Positions 15,401 to 23,911 of a DNA stretch of 35,175 bases are shown in pieces (within the stretch, counting starts at the first letter, position 1; each line of letters begins with the position of its first letter). The notes beneath the pieces are model-generated. The model saw only the letters and a list, made by a program, of their open reading frames with translations, was not told the DNA's origin and did no database searches. Origin of the DNA: Candidatus Venteria ishoeyi (GTDB lineage: Bacteria; Pseudomonadota; Gammaproteobacteria; Beggiatoales; Beggiatoaceae); assembly GCF_030378065.1 (NCBI RefSeq), contig NZ_JAUCGJ010000049.1, positions 1-35,175 of the forward strand, written 5' to 3'. A program made the position numbers and the translations under genes.

Positions 15401-18028
15401 ATGAATAAATTATGGGATTTCTGGACTGCATCAATCCGACGGCAATTAGTGCTGGGGGTGGCGCTGGTTCATGCCTTGTTGATGATGTTATTCATTGTTG
15501 ATTTGGTGGAGCGGCAACGCGAATTTTTGCATCAGCAAAGTCAGCAACAGGCGCTCAGCTTATCTTCAACACTCGCCGCTAACAGCCTGTCCTGGGTATT
15601 AGCCAGTGACTTTATTGGTTTGGAAGAAGTGGTGCGCGCCTTATCCGGTTATCCTGATTTACGTTATGCCATGATTTTAGATCCACAAGGCAAGGTGCTA
15701 GGCCATAGTCAACGTACACTGGCGGGGAAATTTGTCGTTGATGACATCAGCCTGAGTTTTTTGGAAAAAAAACCCAGTGTTCAGATACTGGTGAATACAG
15801 CCCGCATTATTGATGTGGCAGCGCCCATTTTACGGGATACCCAGTTAGTGGGCTGGGCGCGTATCAGCCTGGGGCAGGAGCAAAGTAGTCAGGGTCTACA
15901 GGCAGTGAGCCGGGAAGGGGTATTATATGCCCTGATCGCAATTTTAACCGGCACCCTGTTCGCTTATTTTATGGCCCGGGGTTTGACCCGGGGTTTATAT
16001 CACTTATTAGATGTCGCGGAAAGCACCCGCGCAGGCAAACGCGATCTGCGTGCAAATACCAGCCGCCATGATGAACTGGGCTTGTTAGCCCAGGGTTTTA
16101 ATCGGATGTTGGAGGCGCTGAATACCCGTGAGAGAGAATTACATCAGCTTAACCAAACCCTGGAACAGCGGGTGGAACAGCGTACTGAAGAATTGGAAAA
16201 AAGCCGTAAACGCATGGAAATTGCATTAGATGCCGCAGAAGCGGGTACGTTTTACTGGGACATCAGCACAAATAAGGTCGTTTGGGATAAACGCAGCAAA
16301 AAAATATTTGGTATTCAAGATTTTGATGGTACTTATGCTACTTGGGCAAGTTTTGTTTTGGTCGCCGATCTGAAAGCCTGTGAACAGCACCTCAAAGCCG
16401 TATTACAGGATCCAGACACTGAAGGTTTGAATTTATCTTATCGGATTTGTCGCCCGGATAAGATTATACGTCATATCAACGTATCTGCTTTAATTGATCG
16501 TAATGCAGATGGCAGTGCAAGACTTATCACCGGTCTGCACCAGGATGTAACCAGACAAAAACATCATGAAGCCGAGTTAGAACAGGCGCGCCAGACAGCG
16601 GAACAGGCAAACCAGGCTAAAAGTCGGTTTTTAGCGAATATGAGTCATGAACTGCGCACCCCGCTTAATGCAATCCTGGGTTTTTCACAGTTGATGGCTC
16701 GTTCCCACGACGCAACAAACACCCAGAGGACGCAACTGGAGGTCATTAACCACAGTGGCGAACATCTGCTGGAAATGATTAACGATGTACTGGATCTGTC
16801 TAAAATTGAAGCCGGATGCGTGGAACTGGAACCGGAAGTGTTTGATTTACCGCGTCTGTTGGAAGATATCGGGCAGATGTTTACCATGCGGACTGAAAGT
16901 GCAGGTTTGCGTTTTGCTTTAACCCTGGAGCCGACTTTGGCACATTATGTCAAAGCAGATAATGGTAAATTGCGACAAATATTGATTAATCTGCTGGGTA
17001 ATGCTGTCAAATTTACCCGCGAAGGCGGTATTGCATTACGTGCGCGCACCTTGCCTGAGACCGATGATCCCGATATATGTCTGTTGCAACTGGAAGTTCA
17101 GGACAGTGGATCGGGGATTTTACCAGAGCAGCAGCAGCAAATATTTGAACCCTTTATACAAGCGCATCGTGGTGATAGTGATACCAAAGGCACGGGGCTG
17201 GGCCTTGCGATCTCAAAATCATTTATTGCATTGATGGGCGGTAAAATTCGGCTGGAAAGTCAACCGGGTCACGGTGCACTATTTTGTGTTGAATTACCTG
17301 TGACTTTAGCAGATACCACGGAAGTTGATACTATTACCGAACATCATAAATCGATGGTTGAAGGTCTGGAGCCAGGGCAAACAGCGTGGCGTATTCTGGT
17401 AGTTGAGGATATTGTTGAAAACCGTTTGCTGCTAACTACACTGTTGCGACAAGTCGGCTTTAATGTGCGGGAAACCCAAAATGGTCAGGAAGCGGTGACA
17501 CAATTCCAGGCTTGGCAACCGCATTTTATCTGGATGGATATGCGTATGCCGGTGATGGATGGTTATGAAGCAACACGCCGTATTCGCACACTACCCGGTG
17601 GTGACAGGGTTAAGATTGCGGCCCTGACTGCGAGTGCTTTTAAAGAGCAGCGTGTCGTTATCCTGGATGCAGGTTGTGACGATGTGGTACATAAACCATT
17701 TCGGGAGCAGGAAATTTTTGCAACGATGGCGCACTATTTAGGCGTAGTCTATCGTTATGAAAAAGTCACCGAATACACAACACCAACGTCTGCTGCCATA
17801 GCGGCTCCGCTAAGTGTTGAGGACTTTGTGCAAGTGTCGCAAGCAACATTGGTATCGCTGCAAGATGCTTGCTTGGATTTGGATAACGATAAGATTATTA
17901 CGATTGCTCAAAACCTTCAAGACCTGGATATGAAACTGGCTAACCGCATTCAAGCCATGGCTGAACATTACCAGTATGAGACTTTACTGGCCCTGTGTGA
18001 ACAGGTATTGGCTGACAACCACTTGTAA
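15401..18028 (+). CDS. Hybrid sensor histidine kinase/response regulator
   Basis: The 875-residue inner-membrane protein reads: TM1 (about 14-35), a periplasmic sensor of ~135 residues, TM2 (~173-195), HAMP, coiled coil, PAS (~270-385), HisKA with SHELRTPLN (phospho-His416), and HATPase (NLLGNAVKF, DSGSGI, GTGLGLAI). A REC domain with WMDMRMPVMDG (phospho-Asp713) follows, then a helical C-terminal ~85 residues resembling a degenerate HPt without an obvious His. It follows the two binding lipoproteins at three bases, so the loaded lipoproteins probably contact its periplasmic domain. No cognate output regulator is adjacent. Confidence 0.93.
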   Translation: MNKLWDFWTASIRRQLVLGVALVHALLMMLFIVDLVERQREFLHQQSQQQALSLSSTLAANSLSWVLASDFIGLEEVVRALSGYPDLRYAMILDPQGKVLGHSQRTLAGKFVVDDISLSFLEKKPSVQILVNTARIIDVAAPILRDTQLVGWARISLGQEQSSQGLQAVSREGVLYALIAILTGTLFAYFMARGLTRGLYHLLDVAESTRAGKRDLRANTSRHDELGLLAQGFNRMLEALNTRERELHQLNQTLEQRVEQRTEELEKSRKRMEIALDAAEAGTFYWDISTNKVVWDKRSKKIFGIQDFDGTYATWASFVLVADLKACEQHLKAVLQDPDTEGLNLSYRICRPDKIIRHINVSALIDRNADGSARLITGLHQDVTRQKHHEAELEQARQTAEQANQAKSRFLANMSHELRTPLNAILGFSQLMARSHDATNTQRTQLEVINHSGEHLLEMINDVLDLSKIEAGCVELEPEVFDLPRLLEDIGQMFTMRTESAGLRFALTLEPTLAHYVKADNGKLRQILINLLGNAVKFTREGGIALRARTLPETDDPDICLLQLEVQDSGSGILPEQQQQIFEPFIQAHRGDSDTKGTGLGLAISKSFIALMGGKIRLESQPGHGALFCVELPVTLADTTEVDTITEHHKSMVEGLEPGQTAWRILVVEDIVENRLLLTTLLRQVGFNVRETQNGQEAVTQFQAWQPHFIWMDMRMPVMDGYEATRRIRTLPGGDRVKIAALTASAFKEQRVVILDAGCDDVVHKPFREQEIFATMAHYLGVVYRYEKVTEYTTPTSAAIAAPLSVEDFVQVSQATLVSLQDACLDLDNDKIITIAQNLQDLDMKLANRIQAMAEHYQYETLLALCEQVLADNHL

Positions 18029-18034
18029 CATCCG

Positions 18035-19261
18035 TTATTTGGCTAAAGAAAAAACCGTCAGCGCCGCACTTTTGCCTTTTACCTGAATTTCATGTTTAGA
18101 CGCAGCAGGCGGGGATTCAAGACTTTGATACAAGGCGCTGGATAATAATATTTCACCGGATTTGGCATGGTCGCACAGGCGTTTTGCGGTATTGACCGTA
18201 TCGCCAATAATGTCATAAGCTTTAATGTATTCACCGCCAATTAAACCTTCCACCAAAGGCCCTGCATGTAAACCAATACCCGCGCCCAAGCCATAGCTAT
18301 CAAGAAACAAACTGATACGTTGATGCAGACACAAGGCCGTTTTTAAGGCATTCTCTTCTGCGGCAAATACAATCATGATTTCATCGCCGGTGAGTTTGGC
18401 TTTAATCACATCACTATGCGCCCAACAGTATTCAGCTGTTTCACAATAGCGGTTGAGCATGGATACCACGGCTTCCGGTGATTGCGCTTCGGACCAGCGG
18501 GTAAAACCACGAATATCCATAAACAGCACGCAACGTCTGCGTCGGTTCAGACTCAAACTGGCGGGATCAGCCATAGCGGGTGCAAGGCGGTCTTTGCCCA
18601 GCAGCCATTCAGAGTAACGGCGTAATTGTTCTCCGGTATCGCGTAGCATCAACAGGAAATTTTCAGAATCACGGCGGGCAAAGCCCATCATCAGGCCTAT
18701 TAATAAAATCGTAATTGCCAGAAAAATATGGCTGGCATCAGCAAAAAAAACAGTCAGATTATGGTAATCACTTTCCGCGAGCATGCCAAAAACCCAATAC
18801 ATTACCAGCACGATACTGGCGCGTATGACATTTTCCAGGATGATCAGTAAATCCGCTGACCAGCCATAAAGATATAGCCGGATCTGTTGAATACAGCCTA
18901 TCGCCAGGGCAAAGCCCCAGTATGCCAGATGATTGGGAGCGTCAAAAAAGCGGTCTCCCAGTGATAGCTCAATCACGGTGTATATGGCGGGCGCAATCAA
19001 ATTGCCAATAAAGGGATGCGGTGTACCCGCATATTGCCAGCGCCCGACGATTGTTGCCTGTAGCAGGCAGGCAAATAACAGGATATAAAAATCAGGCGCA
19101 GAAAAATAATATCCCGGGCCTTCAATCAACAGTTCCAGAAAAATATTAGCGATTGGAAAATGCGCGGTATTAGCGAAAAATTCCTGCATAATCCGATTTT
19201 TTAAGGTACCGTGCAGGCGCTCGTCAAGATCCAGGGGGCGGGATGCGGTGGAGGATTTCAT
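18035..19261 (-). CDS. Membrane-bound class III adenylate/guanylate cyclase
   Basis: The 408-residue protein has an N-terminal region with about six membrane segments (residues ~50-205) and a C-terminal class III cyclase domain. Metal-binding aspartates are Asp249 (FMDIRGFT) and Asp293 (KLTGDEIM). Lys289 and the DTVNTAKR motif supply adenine recognition and transition-state residues, so cAMP is the likelier product. The start overlaps the kinase stop by four bases (ATGA), which makes it the third gene of the response regulator-kinase-cyclase operon. It converges with the hybrid kinase, only six bases apart. Confidence 0.92.
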   Translation of the reverse strand: MKSSTASRPLDLDERLHGTLKNRIMQEFFANTAHFPIANIFLELLIEGPGYYFSAPDFYILLFACLLQATIVGRWQYAGTPHPFIGNLIAPAIYTVIELSLGDRFFDAPNHLAYWGFALAIGCIQQIRLYLYGWSADLLIILENVIRASIVLVMYWVFGMLAESDYHNLTVFFADASHIFLAITILLIGLMMGFARRDSENFLLMLRDTGEQLRRYSEWLLGKDRLAPAMADPASLSLNRRRRCVLFMDIRGFTRWSEAQSPEAVVSMLNRYCETAEYCWAHSDVIKAKLTGDEIMIVFAAEENALKTALCLHQRISLFLDSYGLGAGIGLHAGPLVEGLIGGEYIKAYDIIGDTVNTAKRLCDHAKSGEILLSSALYQSLESPPAASKHEIQVKGKSAALTVFSLAK

Positions 19262-20625
19262 GGGGCTGAAATTGGAAAAGTCAGGCAGATTTTAAGTCCT
19301 TTATTATCGATACCGGCATCCAGGCTGATGTTGGCTTGGTGCAATTCGGCAATGCGGTGAACGATGGAAAGACCCAGGCCGCTGCCGCTGATATGCTGAT
19401 GGCGGCCACGACGGAAGCGCTCAAACATGTTCTGATGTTCCGTGACCGGAATACCCGGCCCATTATCAATGACGCACAATTGCATGTCTCCGGCTTTGCT
19501 TATCGTGCTGGCAATAGTAACCAAACTGCCCGGTGGACTGTAACGAATGGCATTATCGACTAAATTGCGCAATAACAAAAATACACTGGCGCGATTTGCC
19601 GTTAAATGCGCTGCTGAAACATGGGGTTCAAATGCCAGTTGGATGCGTTTATTTTGGGCTTGATCCAGCAATACATTAAACACTTCGGCGCAGAGTTCTC
19701 TCAAATCCAGCATTGTGGTTTCCAAATCCTGATAGGCATCCATACGCGCCAGTGTTAGTAATTGTTCGACCAGATGGGTGGCGCGATCCGTAGCAGTGAT
19801 AATCTGCTCCAGTGATTGGCATTTTTGTTCCGGATCAGCGGTGCGCAAGGCAACTTCAGCTTGTAATTTAATACCTGCCAGCGGTGTGCGCAGTTCATGT
19901 GAGGCATCCGAGGTAAAACGACGTTCATTGGCAAAGGCTTGTTCCAGGCGTTGAAAAAGATAATTTAAGGCGCTCAGCAGTGGACGAATTTCTTCCGGGG
20001 CCTGGGCATTGGTGACAGGCTCCAGGCGGGAGGGGTCACGGGCTGCAATTTCCCGCGTAATCAGCGCCAGTGGTCGCAGGCTGTGACCAACACTCAGCCA
20101 GATGAGTAAAGCCAGTATAGGAATGCCGATAAACAAAGGTTTGAGTACAGTCTCCATGACTTCTTCAATCATTTCATTGCGCACATCGTAGCGTTCCCCG
20201 GTTTTGACCAGAATACCCAGGCGGGGTTCTTCAATGCTGAATATCCGCCAGCGCTCACTGTCTATATTCATATCATAAAAGCCCAGGCGTTCATCATCAG
20301 GCGCAAAATCAGGCGCGAAGGGTGCATGCAAGACCAGATTATCTTTTTTCAGGCGCACCATAAATGTCAGTTTGCTTTCATATTTGTGCAGATTGCTCAT
20401 CACCGGTTCCTGGAATACGGCTTCCAGCCCCTCTAATTGCCCTTGCTCATGGCGATGCGCTACCAGTGCCAGTAAAGTCCGCGCACTCTGCGCCAGCATG
20501 GCATCATAAATTTCTTCTGCCTCATGCTCGGTTTCAATGAAAGTCCACAAGGTCAATAAGCCCCACAACAGGATAATAGTACCTAATAACAACACTAACA
20601 GGCGACTGCGTAAGGAATGTCTCAT
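19258..20625 (-). CDS. QseC/PmrB-type sensor histidine kinase
   Basis: This 455-residue two-TM kinase has TM1 at about 9-29, a periplasmic domain of ~130 residues containing the FSIEEPRLGILVKTGERYD segment in part, TM2 (~162-182) and HAMP. HisKA carries SDASHELRTPLAGIK (phospho-His243), and HATPase carries NLVDNAIRY, DNGPGI and GSGLGLSI. The pattern matches the QseC/PmrB/TctE group, which pairs with OmpR-type regulators. It overlaps the regulator and the cyclase by four bases on each side. Its signal is unknown; the nearby haem proteins suggest redox or oxygen. Confidence 0.92.
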   Translation of the reverse strand: MRHSLRSRLLVLLLGTIILLWGLLTLWTFIETEHEAEEIYDAMLAQSARTLLALVAHRHEQGQLEGLEAVFQEPVMSNLHKYESKLTFMVRLKKDNLVLHAPFAPDFAPDDERLGFYDMNIDSERWRIFSIEEPRLGILVKTGERYDVRNEMIEEVMETVLKPLFIGIPILALLIWLSVGHSLRPLALITREIAARDPSRLEPVTNAQAPEEIRPLLSALNYLFQRLEQAFANERRFTSDASHELRTPLAGIKLQAEVALRTADPEQKCQSLEQIITATDRATHLVEQLLTLARMDAYQDLETTMLDLRELCAEVFNVLLDQAQNKRIQLAFEPHVSAAHLTANRASVFLLLRNLVDNAIRYSPPGSLVTIASTISKAGDMQLCVIDNGPGIPVTEHQNMFERFRRGRHQHISGSGLGLSIVHRIAELHQANISLDAGIDNKGLKICLTFPISAP

Positions 20626-21287
20626 GAATTTATTTTTTCGATTAAATAACCTACGCCGCGCAGCGTTTTAATCAAATCTTTTCCCAGTTTTTTACGCAAG
20701 CGATGAATGTGGACTTCCACTGCGTTACTTTCCACCGTTTCATCCCAGCTATACAGGCTTTCCTCCAATTGAGAGCGGGATAAAACCCGGCCCACATTTT
20801 CCAACAGGCTTTGCAGCACAGAAAATTCCCGCGCTGACAGTGTAATGGCTTTACCTGCCAGACTCAAGGTATGGGTGGCGGGATCCAGTTCCAATTCAGC
20901 GTGGCGCAGACAGGGCGTTGCGCGTCCGCCGCGTCGCCGTAGCAGCGCACGCAAACGGGCGTTGAGTTCGTCCAGGGCAAAGGGTTTTACCAAATAATCA
21001 TCGGCACCATTGTCCAGGCCACTGACCCGATCTGCGATTGCATCCCGGGCTGTCAGAATCAATACCGGCATTTCATTACCTGCTGCGCGCAATTCATGCA
21101 ACAGTTGCAAACCATCCTTACCCGGCAAAGACAAATCCAGGATCAGGAGTTCATAGCTTTCTATATTCAGTGCATGTTCACCGGATTCGGCATTTTCCAC
21201 CCAATCGACAGCATAACCAGCCCCGTGCAGACCCGCCTGCACACCGTTGCCCAGGATTAGATCATCTTCAATCAGTAGTAAACGCAT
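20622..21287 (-). CDS. QseB/PmrA-type OmpR-family response regulator
   Basis: The 221-residue protein has an N-terminal receiver domain (IEDD acidic pocket, phospho-Asp51 in LILDLSLPGKDG, Lys in LVKPF) and a C-terminal winged-helix DNA-binding domain (LSAREFSVLQSL, VEVHIHRLRKKLG, TLRGVGYLI). It is the first gene of the operon with the kinase and cyclase. Two direct-repeat boxes of PmrA/QseB type lie in its upstream region, one oriented toward it, which fits autoregulation. Confidence 0.94.
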   Translation of the reverse strand: MRLLLIEDDLILGNGVQAGLHGAGYAVDWVENAESGEHALNIESYELLILDLSLPGKDGLQLLHELRAAGNEMPVLILTARDAIADRVSGLDNGADDYLVKPFALDELNARLRALLRRRGGRATPCLRHAELELDPATHTLSLAGKAITLSAREFSVLQSLLENVGRVLSRSQLEESLYSWDETVESNAVEVHIHRLRKKLGKDLIKTLRGVGYLIEKINS

Positions 21288-21342
21288 AGGTCATTCTCTA
21301 AATTGTGCCTTGAAATAGTAAAACACAGTATGTTGATTCCAT

Positions 21343-21359
21343 CTTAAGCCCAGCTTACA
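21343..21359 (-). promoter_or_regulatory. Putative PmrA/QseB-type box for the regulator operon
   Basis: Read on the minus strand, TGTAAG-N5-CTTAAG is a direct repeat of the YTTAAK-N5-YTTAAK pattern known for PmrA-type regulators. It points toward the response-regulator gene, 56 bases away, and mirrors the box at 21385-21401. Confidence 0.5.
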
Positions 21360-21384
21360 GTTTGGCAGATTATCTTCAGAAAGC

Positions 21385-21401
21385 TGTAAGTTTCGTTTAA
21401 G
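21385..21401 (+). promoter_or_regulatory. Putative PmrA/QseB-type box for the cytochrome operon
   Basis: TGTAAG-N5-TTTAAG on the plus strand is the mirror partner of the minus-strand box, 25 bases away. It faces the cytochrome b561 gene, which starts 58 bases downstream. A further TTAAG follows at 21411-21415. Confidence 0.5.
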
Positions 21402-21459
21402 TTTGAGTTGTTAAGTTATTGACTCAATAAAATCAGCTATTTTTTATGGATAAAGAGGC

Positions 21460-22593
21460 ATGGATAACAATACATCAGCACATTCCAGCACGGAACCCGT
21501 GCGCATCTGGGATTTACCCACCCGGATATTTCATGGCTTGTGGATCACTTTTTTTGTATTGGCGTGGGTTTTCCACGAAGACAACCGTTATCTGAATATT
21601 CATGTTTTTGCCGGTTATGCCTTTTTAGCGTTGCTTTTATTCCGCTTATTCTGGGGACTGTTCGGCAGCCATTACGCGCGTTTTCGTCATTTTTTTTATA
21701 CACCTGGCGCGGTAGTCACTTATTTGAAATGCTTACTGAGCATACCCCAACAGATTACCGGGCATAACCCCGTCGGTGCCTGGGCTATTTTTATACTGTT
21801 GGGCCTGGGTTTAGTCGTGTCACTTTCCGGCTTGATTACGCTGGGCGCAGAAGAGCGTCAAGGCCCTTTAGCCACTTTATTTCACCCGGCAACAGGGCTG
21901 CTGTGGCATGAGATCCACGAATTTCTGTCCTGGTTGATGTTGGCTGTGGTTGCGGCGCATGTATCCGGTGTCATTATAGAAAGTATTCTGCATCGGGAAA
22001 ACCTGGCGCTGGCGATGATCAATGGCAATAAACAACGCCCTGCATCAACGCTGGGCGTACCCCGGCATGGAAAAATGGCGTTGTTGCTGTGCATTTCCAT
22101 ATTACTGGGAGCCGGATTTTATTTTGGTGCTTGTCTGCCATATGAATCAGGACGCGCCTGCCAACCTTTTTTAGGGCCAAAATTACCCGACAATGTTTTG
22201 TGGCGCGAAGAATGTGGCAGTTGCCATGCCATTTATCACCCCACCTTATTACCACAACGTTCCTGGGTAAAAATTCTGGATACGCAACATCAGCATTTTG
22301 GTGAGGACTTGGATCTGGATACAGACAGCCGCAATGAAATCCACAATTTTTTGACGACCTATGCTGCCGAAACCCTGCTCACGGAAGCCGCTTATAAAAT
22401 TCTGCGCTCCATTCCGCCCGAAACAACGCCACTGCGCATTACTGAAACAGCGTATTGGCAGAAAAAACATGCGGATATTTCGCAATTGATCTGGCAAAGC
22501 CCACAAGTGCGCAGCCGTGCTCAGTGTGAGGCTTGTCACCTGGATGCTGCCGTGGGTACCTACGAAGACAGCGCAATGTTTATTCCCAATTGA
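21460..22593 (+). CDS. Cytochrome b561 fused to a diheme cytochrome c domain
   Basis: The 377-residue protein has a Ni-hydrogenase/formate-dehydrogenase-type cytochrome b561 domain (about residues 15-190, four membrane segments, with haem-ligand histidines such as RIFHGLW, NIHVFAGY and HEIHEFL). A fifth TM segment (~208-228) leads to a periplasmic domain with two CxxCH haem sites, CGSCH and CEACH. That domain resembles the separate DHC protein encoded two genes later (…LLPQRSWVKIL against LLPARSWQKIM). It should pass electrons from quinol across the membrane to the periplasmic cytochromes. An AAAGAGG ribosome-binding site precedes the ATG. Confidence 0.92.
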   Translation: MDNNTSAHSSTEPVRIWDLPTRIFHGLWITFFVLAWVFHEDNRYLNIHVFAGYAFLALLLFRLFWGLFGSHYARFRHFFYTPGAVVTYLKCLLSIPQQITGHNPVGAWAIFILLGLGLVVSLSGLITLGAEERQGPLATLFHPATGLLWHEIHEFLSWLMLAVVAAHVSGVIIESILHRENLALAMINGNKQRPASTLGVPRHGKMALLLCISILLGAGFYFGACLPYESGRACQPFLGPKLPDNVLWREECGSCHAIYHPTLLPQRSWVKILDTQHQHFGEDLDLDTDSRNEIHNFLTTYAAETLLTEAAYKILRSIPPETTPLRITETAYWQKKHADISQLIWQSPQVRSRAQCEACHLDAAVGTYEDSAMFIPN

Positions 22594-22648
22594 GTGCTTA
22601 ATTGAATTTTATATGTAATTTTTATTTATTTTTTAAGGAGTTATCATA

Positions 22649-23068
22649 ATGAAACATCCACTGTTCGCGTCTGTTTTATGCCTGGGTCTGGGCTGTAGTT
22701 TGCAGACAACAAGCTGGGCGGCTGAATCTGCCACAGTCACGCAACTGCTTGCTGAATATCAACAGGCAGGCGCGGCTGAATTCAGCGTTGAGGCTGGTAA
22801 AGCACTGTGGGAAAAATCATTTCCCACGGCAGATGGTAAACAGCGCAGTTGCACCGCTTGTCATCATTTGGATCTCAGTAAGGCGGGAGAGCATGTCCGC
22901 ACGGGTAAAACCATTGCCGCAATGGCACCCAACGCCAATAGCAAGCGCCTGACAAAACTGAAAAAAGTACGCAAATGGCTGAAAAGAAATTGTAAATGGA
23001 CGCTGGGAAGAGTCTGTAATACCCAGGAAAAAGGTGATCTACTGGTTTTTCTCAGTGCTAATCAGTGA
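22649..23068 (+). CDS. SHP-like monoheme cytochrome c (DUF1924)
   Basis: The 139-residue protein has a Sec signal peptide (cleavage near SWA-AES, residues 22-27) and one haem motif, CTACH (68-72). The C-terminal segment KRNCKWTLGRVC is typical of the sphaeroides haem protein family (DUF1924). There an Asn is the sixth haem ligand, displaced by O2, and a nearby cysteine pair forms a disulfide. Asn114, next to Cys115 with Cys123 following, fits this after signal removal. It lies in the b561-SHP-DHC operon and probably receives electrons from DHC. The AAGGAG site is ideal. Confidence 0.9.
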   Translation: MKHPLFASVLCLGLGCSLQTTSWAAESATVTQLLAEYQQAGAAEFSVEAGKALWEKSFPTADGKQRSCTACHHLDLSKAGEHVRTGKTIAAMAPNANSKRLTKLKKVRKWLKRNCKWTLGRVCNTQEKGDLLVFLSANQ

Positions 23069-23097
23069 AATTCTTAAACAATAAGGAACATTCTCTT

Positions 23098-23664
23098 ATG
23101 AACGAAAAGACTTTATACACTTTAAGCGCCACCGCTTTAATATTAAGCGCAGGTTTATATGCCGCTTTCTCTTTTGCGGATGATGATGACGATGATCATG
23201 ACTATGGTAAAAACAATAAATACCAAATTCATATCACAAATAACCCATCCTATCAGGAAGAATGTGGTGCTTGCCATATCGCTTATCCATCTGCTTTACT
23301 GCCAGCACGTTCATGGCAAAAAATCATGAGTGGATTATCGGATCATTTTGGTGAAAATGCCGAACTGGAAGCGGCAACCCAGGCGCAACTGACAGAATAT
23401 CTATCCACGCACAGCGCTGAACATGATAAATCCTACCTTCCTCAAAAACTACTGCGCAGATTGCCATCCGGGCAAACACCATTGCGTATCAGTGAATTAC
23501 CTTATTTGCGCCATGAGCATAAAGAAATTCCGGTGCGGATGATTAGCAACAACCCAAAAGTTAAATCTATCAGCCAATGCAATCACTGTCATACACAGGC
23601 AGACAAAGGCAGCTTTGCAGAACGGGAAATTAATATTCCTGGCGTGGGGCGCTGGGATGATTAA
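23098..23664 (+). CDS. Diheme cytochrome c (DHC)
   Basis: The 189-residue protein has a signal peptide (TLSATALILSAGLYAAFSFA), then a very acidic stretch (DDDDDDHD) at the mature N-terminus. Two CxxCH haem sites follow, CGACH and CNHCH, with HFGENAEL and PLRISELPY between them, as in the DHC family (PF09626). It is the expected electron donor to SHP. The ATG at 23098 with AAGGA upstream is chosen; an earlier GTG overlaps the SHP stop but gives a poorer signal peptide. The C-terminal half is paralogous to the b561 fusion protein's tail. Confidence 0.92.
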   Translation: MNEKTLYTLSATALILSAGLYAAFSFADDDDDDHDYGKNNKYQIHITNNPSYQEECGACHIAYPSALLPARSWQKIMSGLSDHFGENAELEAATQAQLTEYLSTHSAEHDKSYLPQKLLRRLPSGQTPLRISELPYLRHEHKEIPVRMISNNPKVKSISQCNHCHTQADKGSFAEREINIPGVGRWDD

Positions 23665-23750
23665 AGTATTAATAAATTTGTAAGCAGTGCTGACGGTATT
23701 TATTTACACTAGTATATCGCCAATTTTATAATGACGGGTGCGCCTGACCA

Positions 23751-23783
23751 AGACCTTCCAGGTTTTCAAAACCTGGAAGGTCT
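23751..23783. repeat. Family-3 palindrome, copy 2
   Basis: The arms AGACCTTCCAGGTTTT (23751-23766) and AAAACCTGGAAGGTCT (23768-23783) are perfect 16-base complements. The core matches the copy at 12447-12483. It lies between the convergent DHC and oxidoreductase genes. The surrounding 23665-23911 holds only a doubtful 56-codon frame (23731-23901) that reads through this palindrome. Confidence 0.85.
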
Positions 23784-23911
23784 AAAGCCCGTCAAAACAA
23801 GGCCGCTGATGTACCAGGCCTTTCGCCAGAATGATACCAGCGCAAGGCCCATCCAGGCAGCAAATCAGCGTTTTGCAGAAAATCCTGGAGCCTATTTATG
23901 AAATATCCGGG

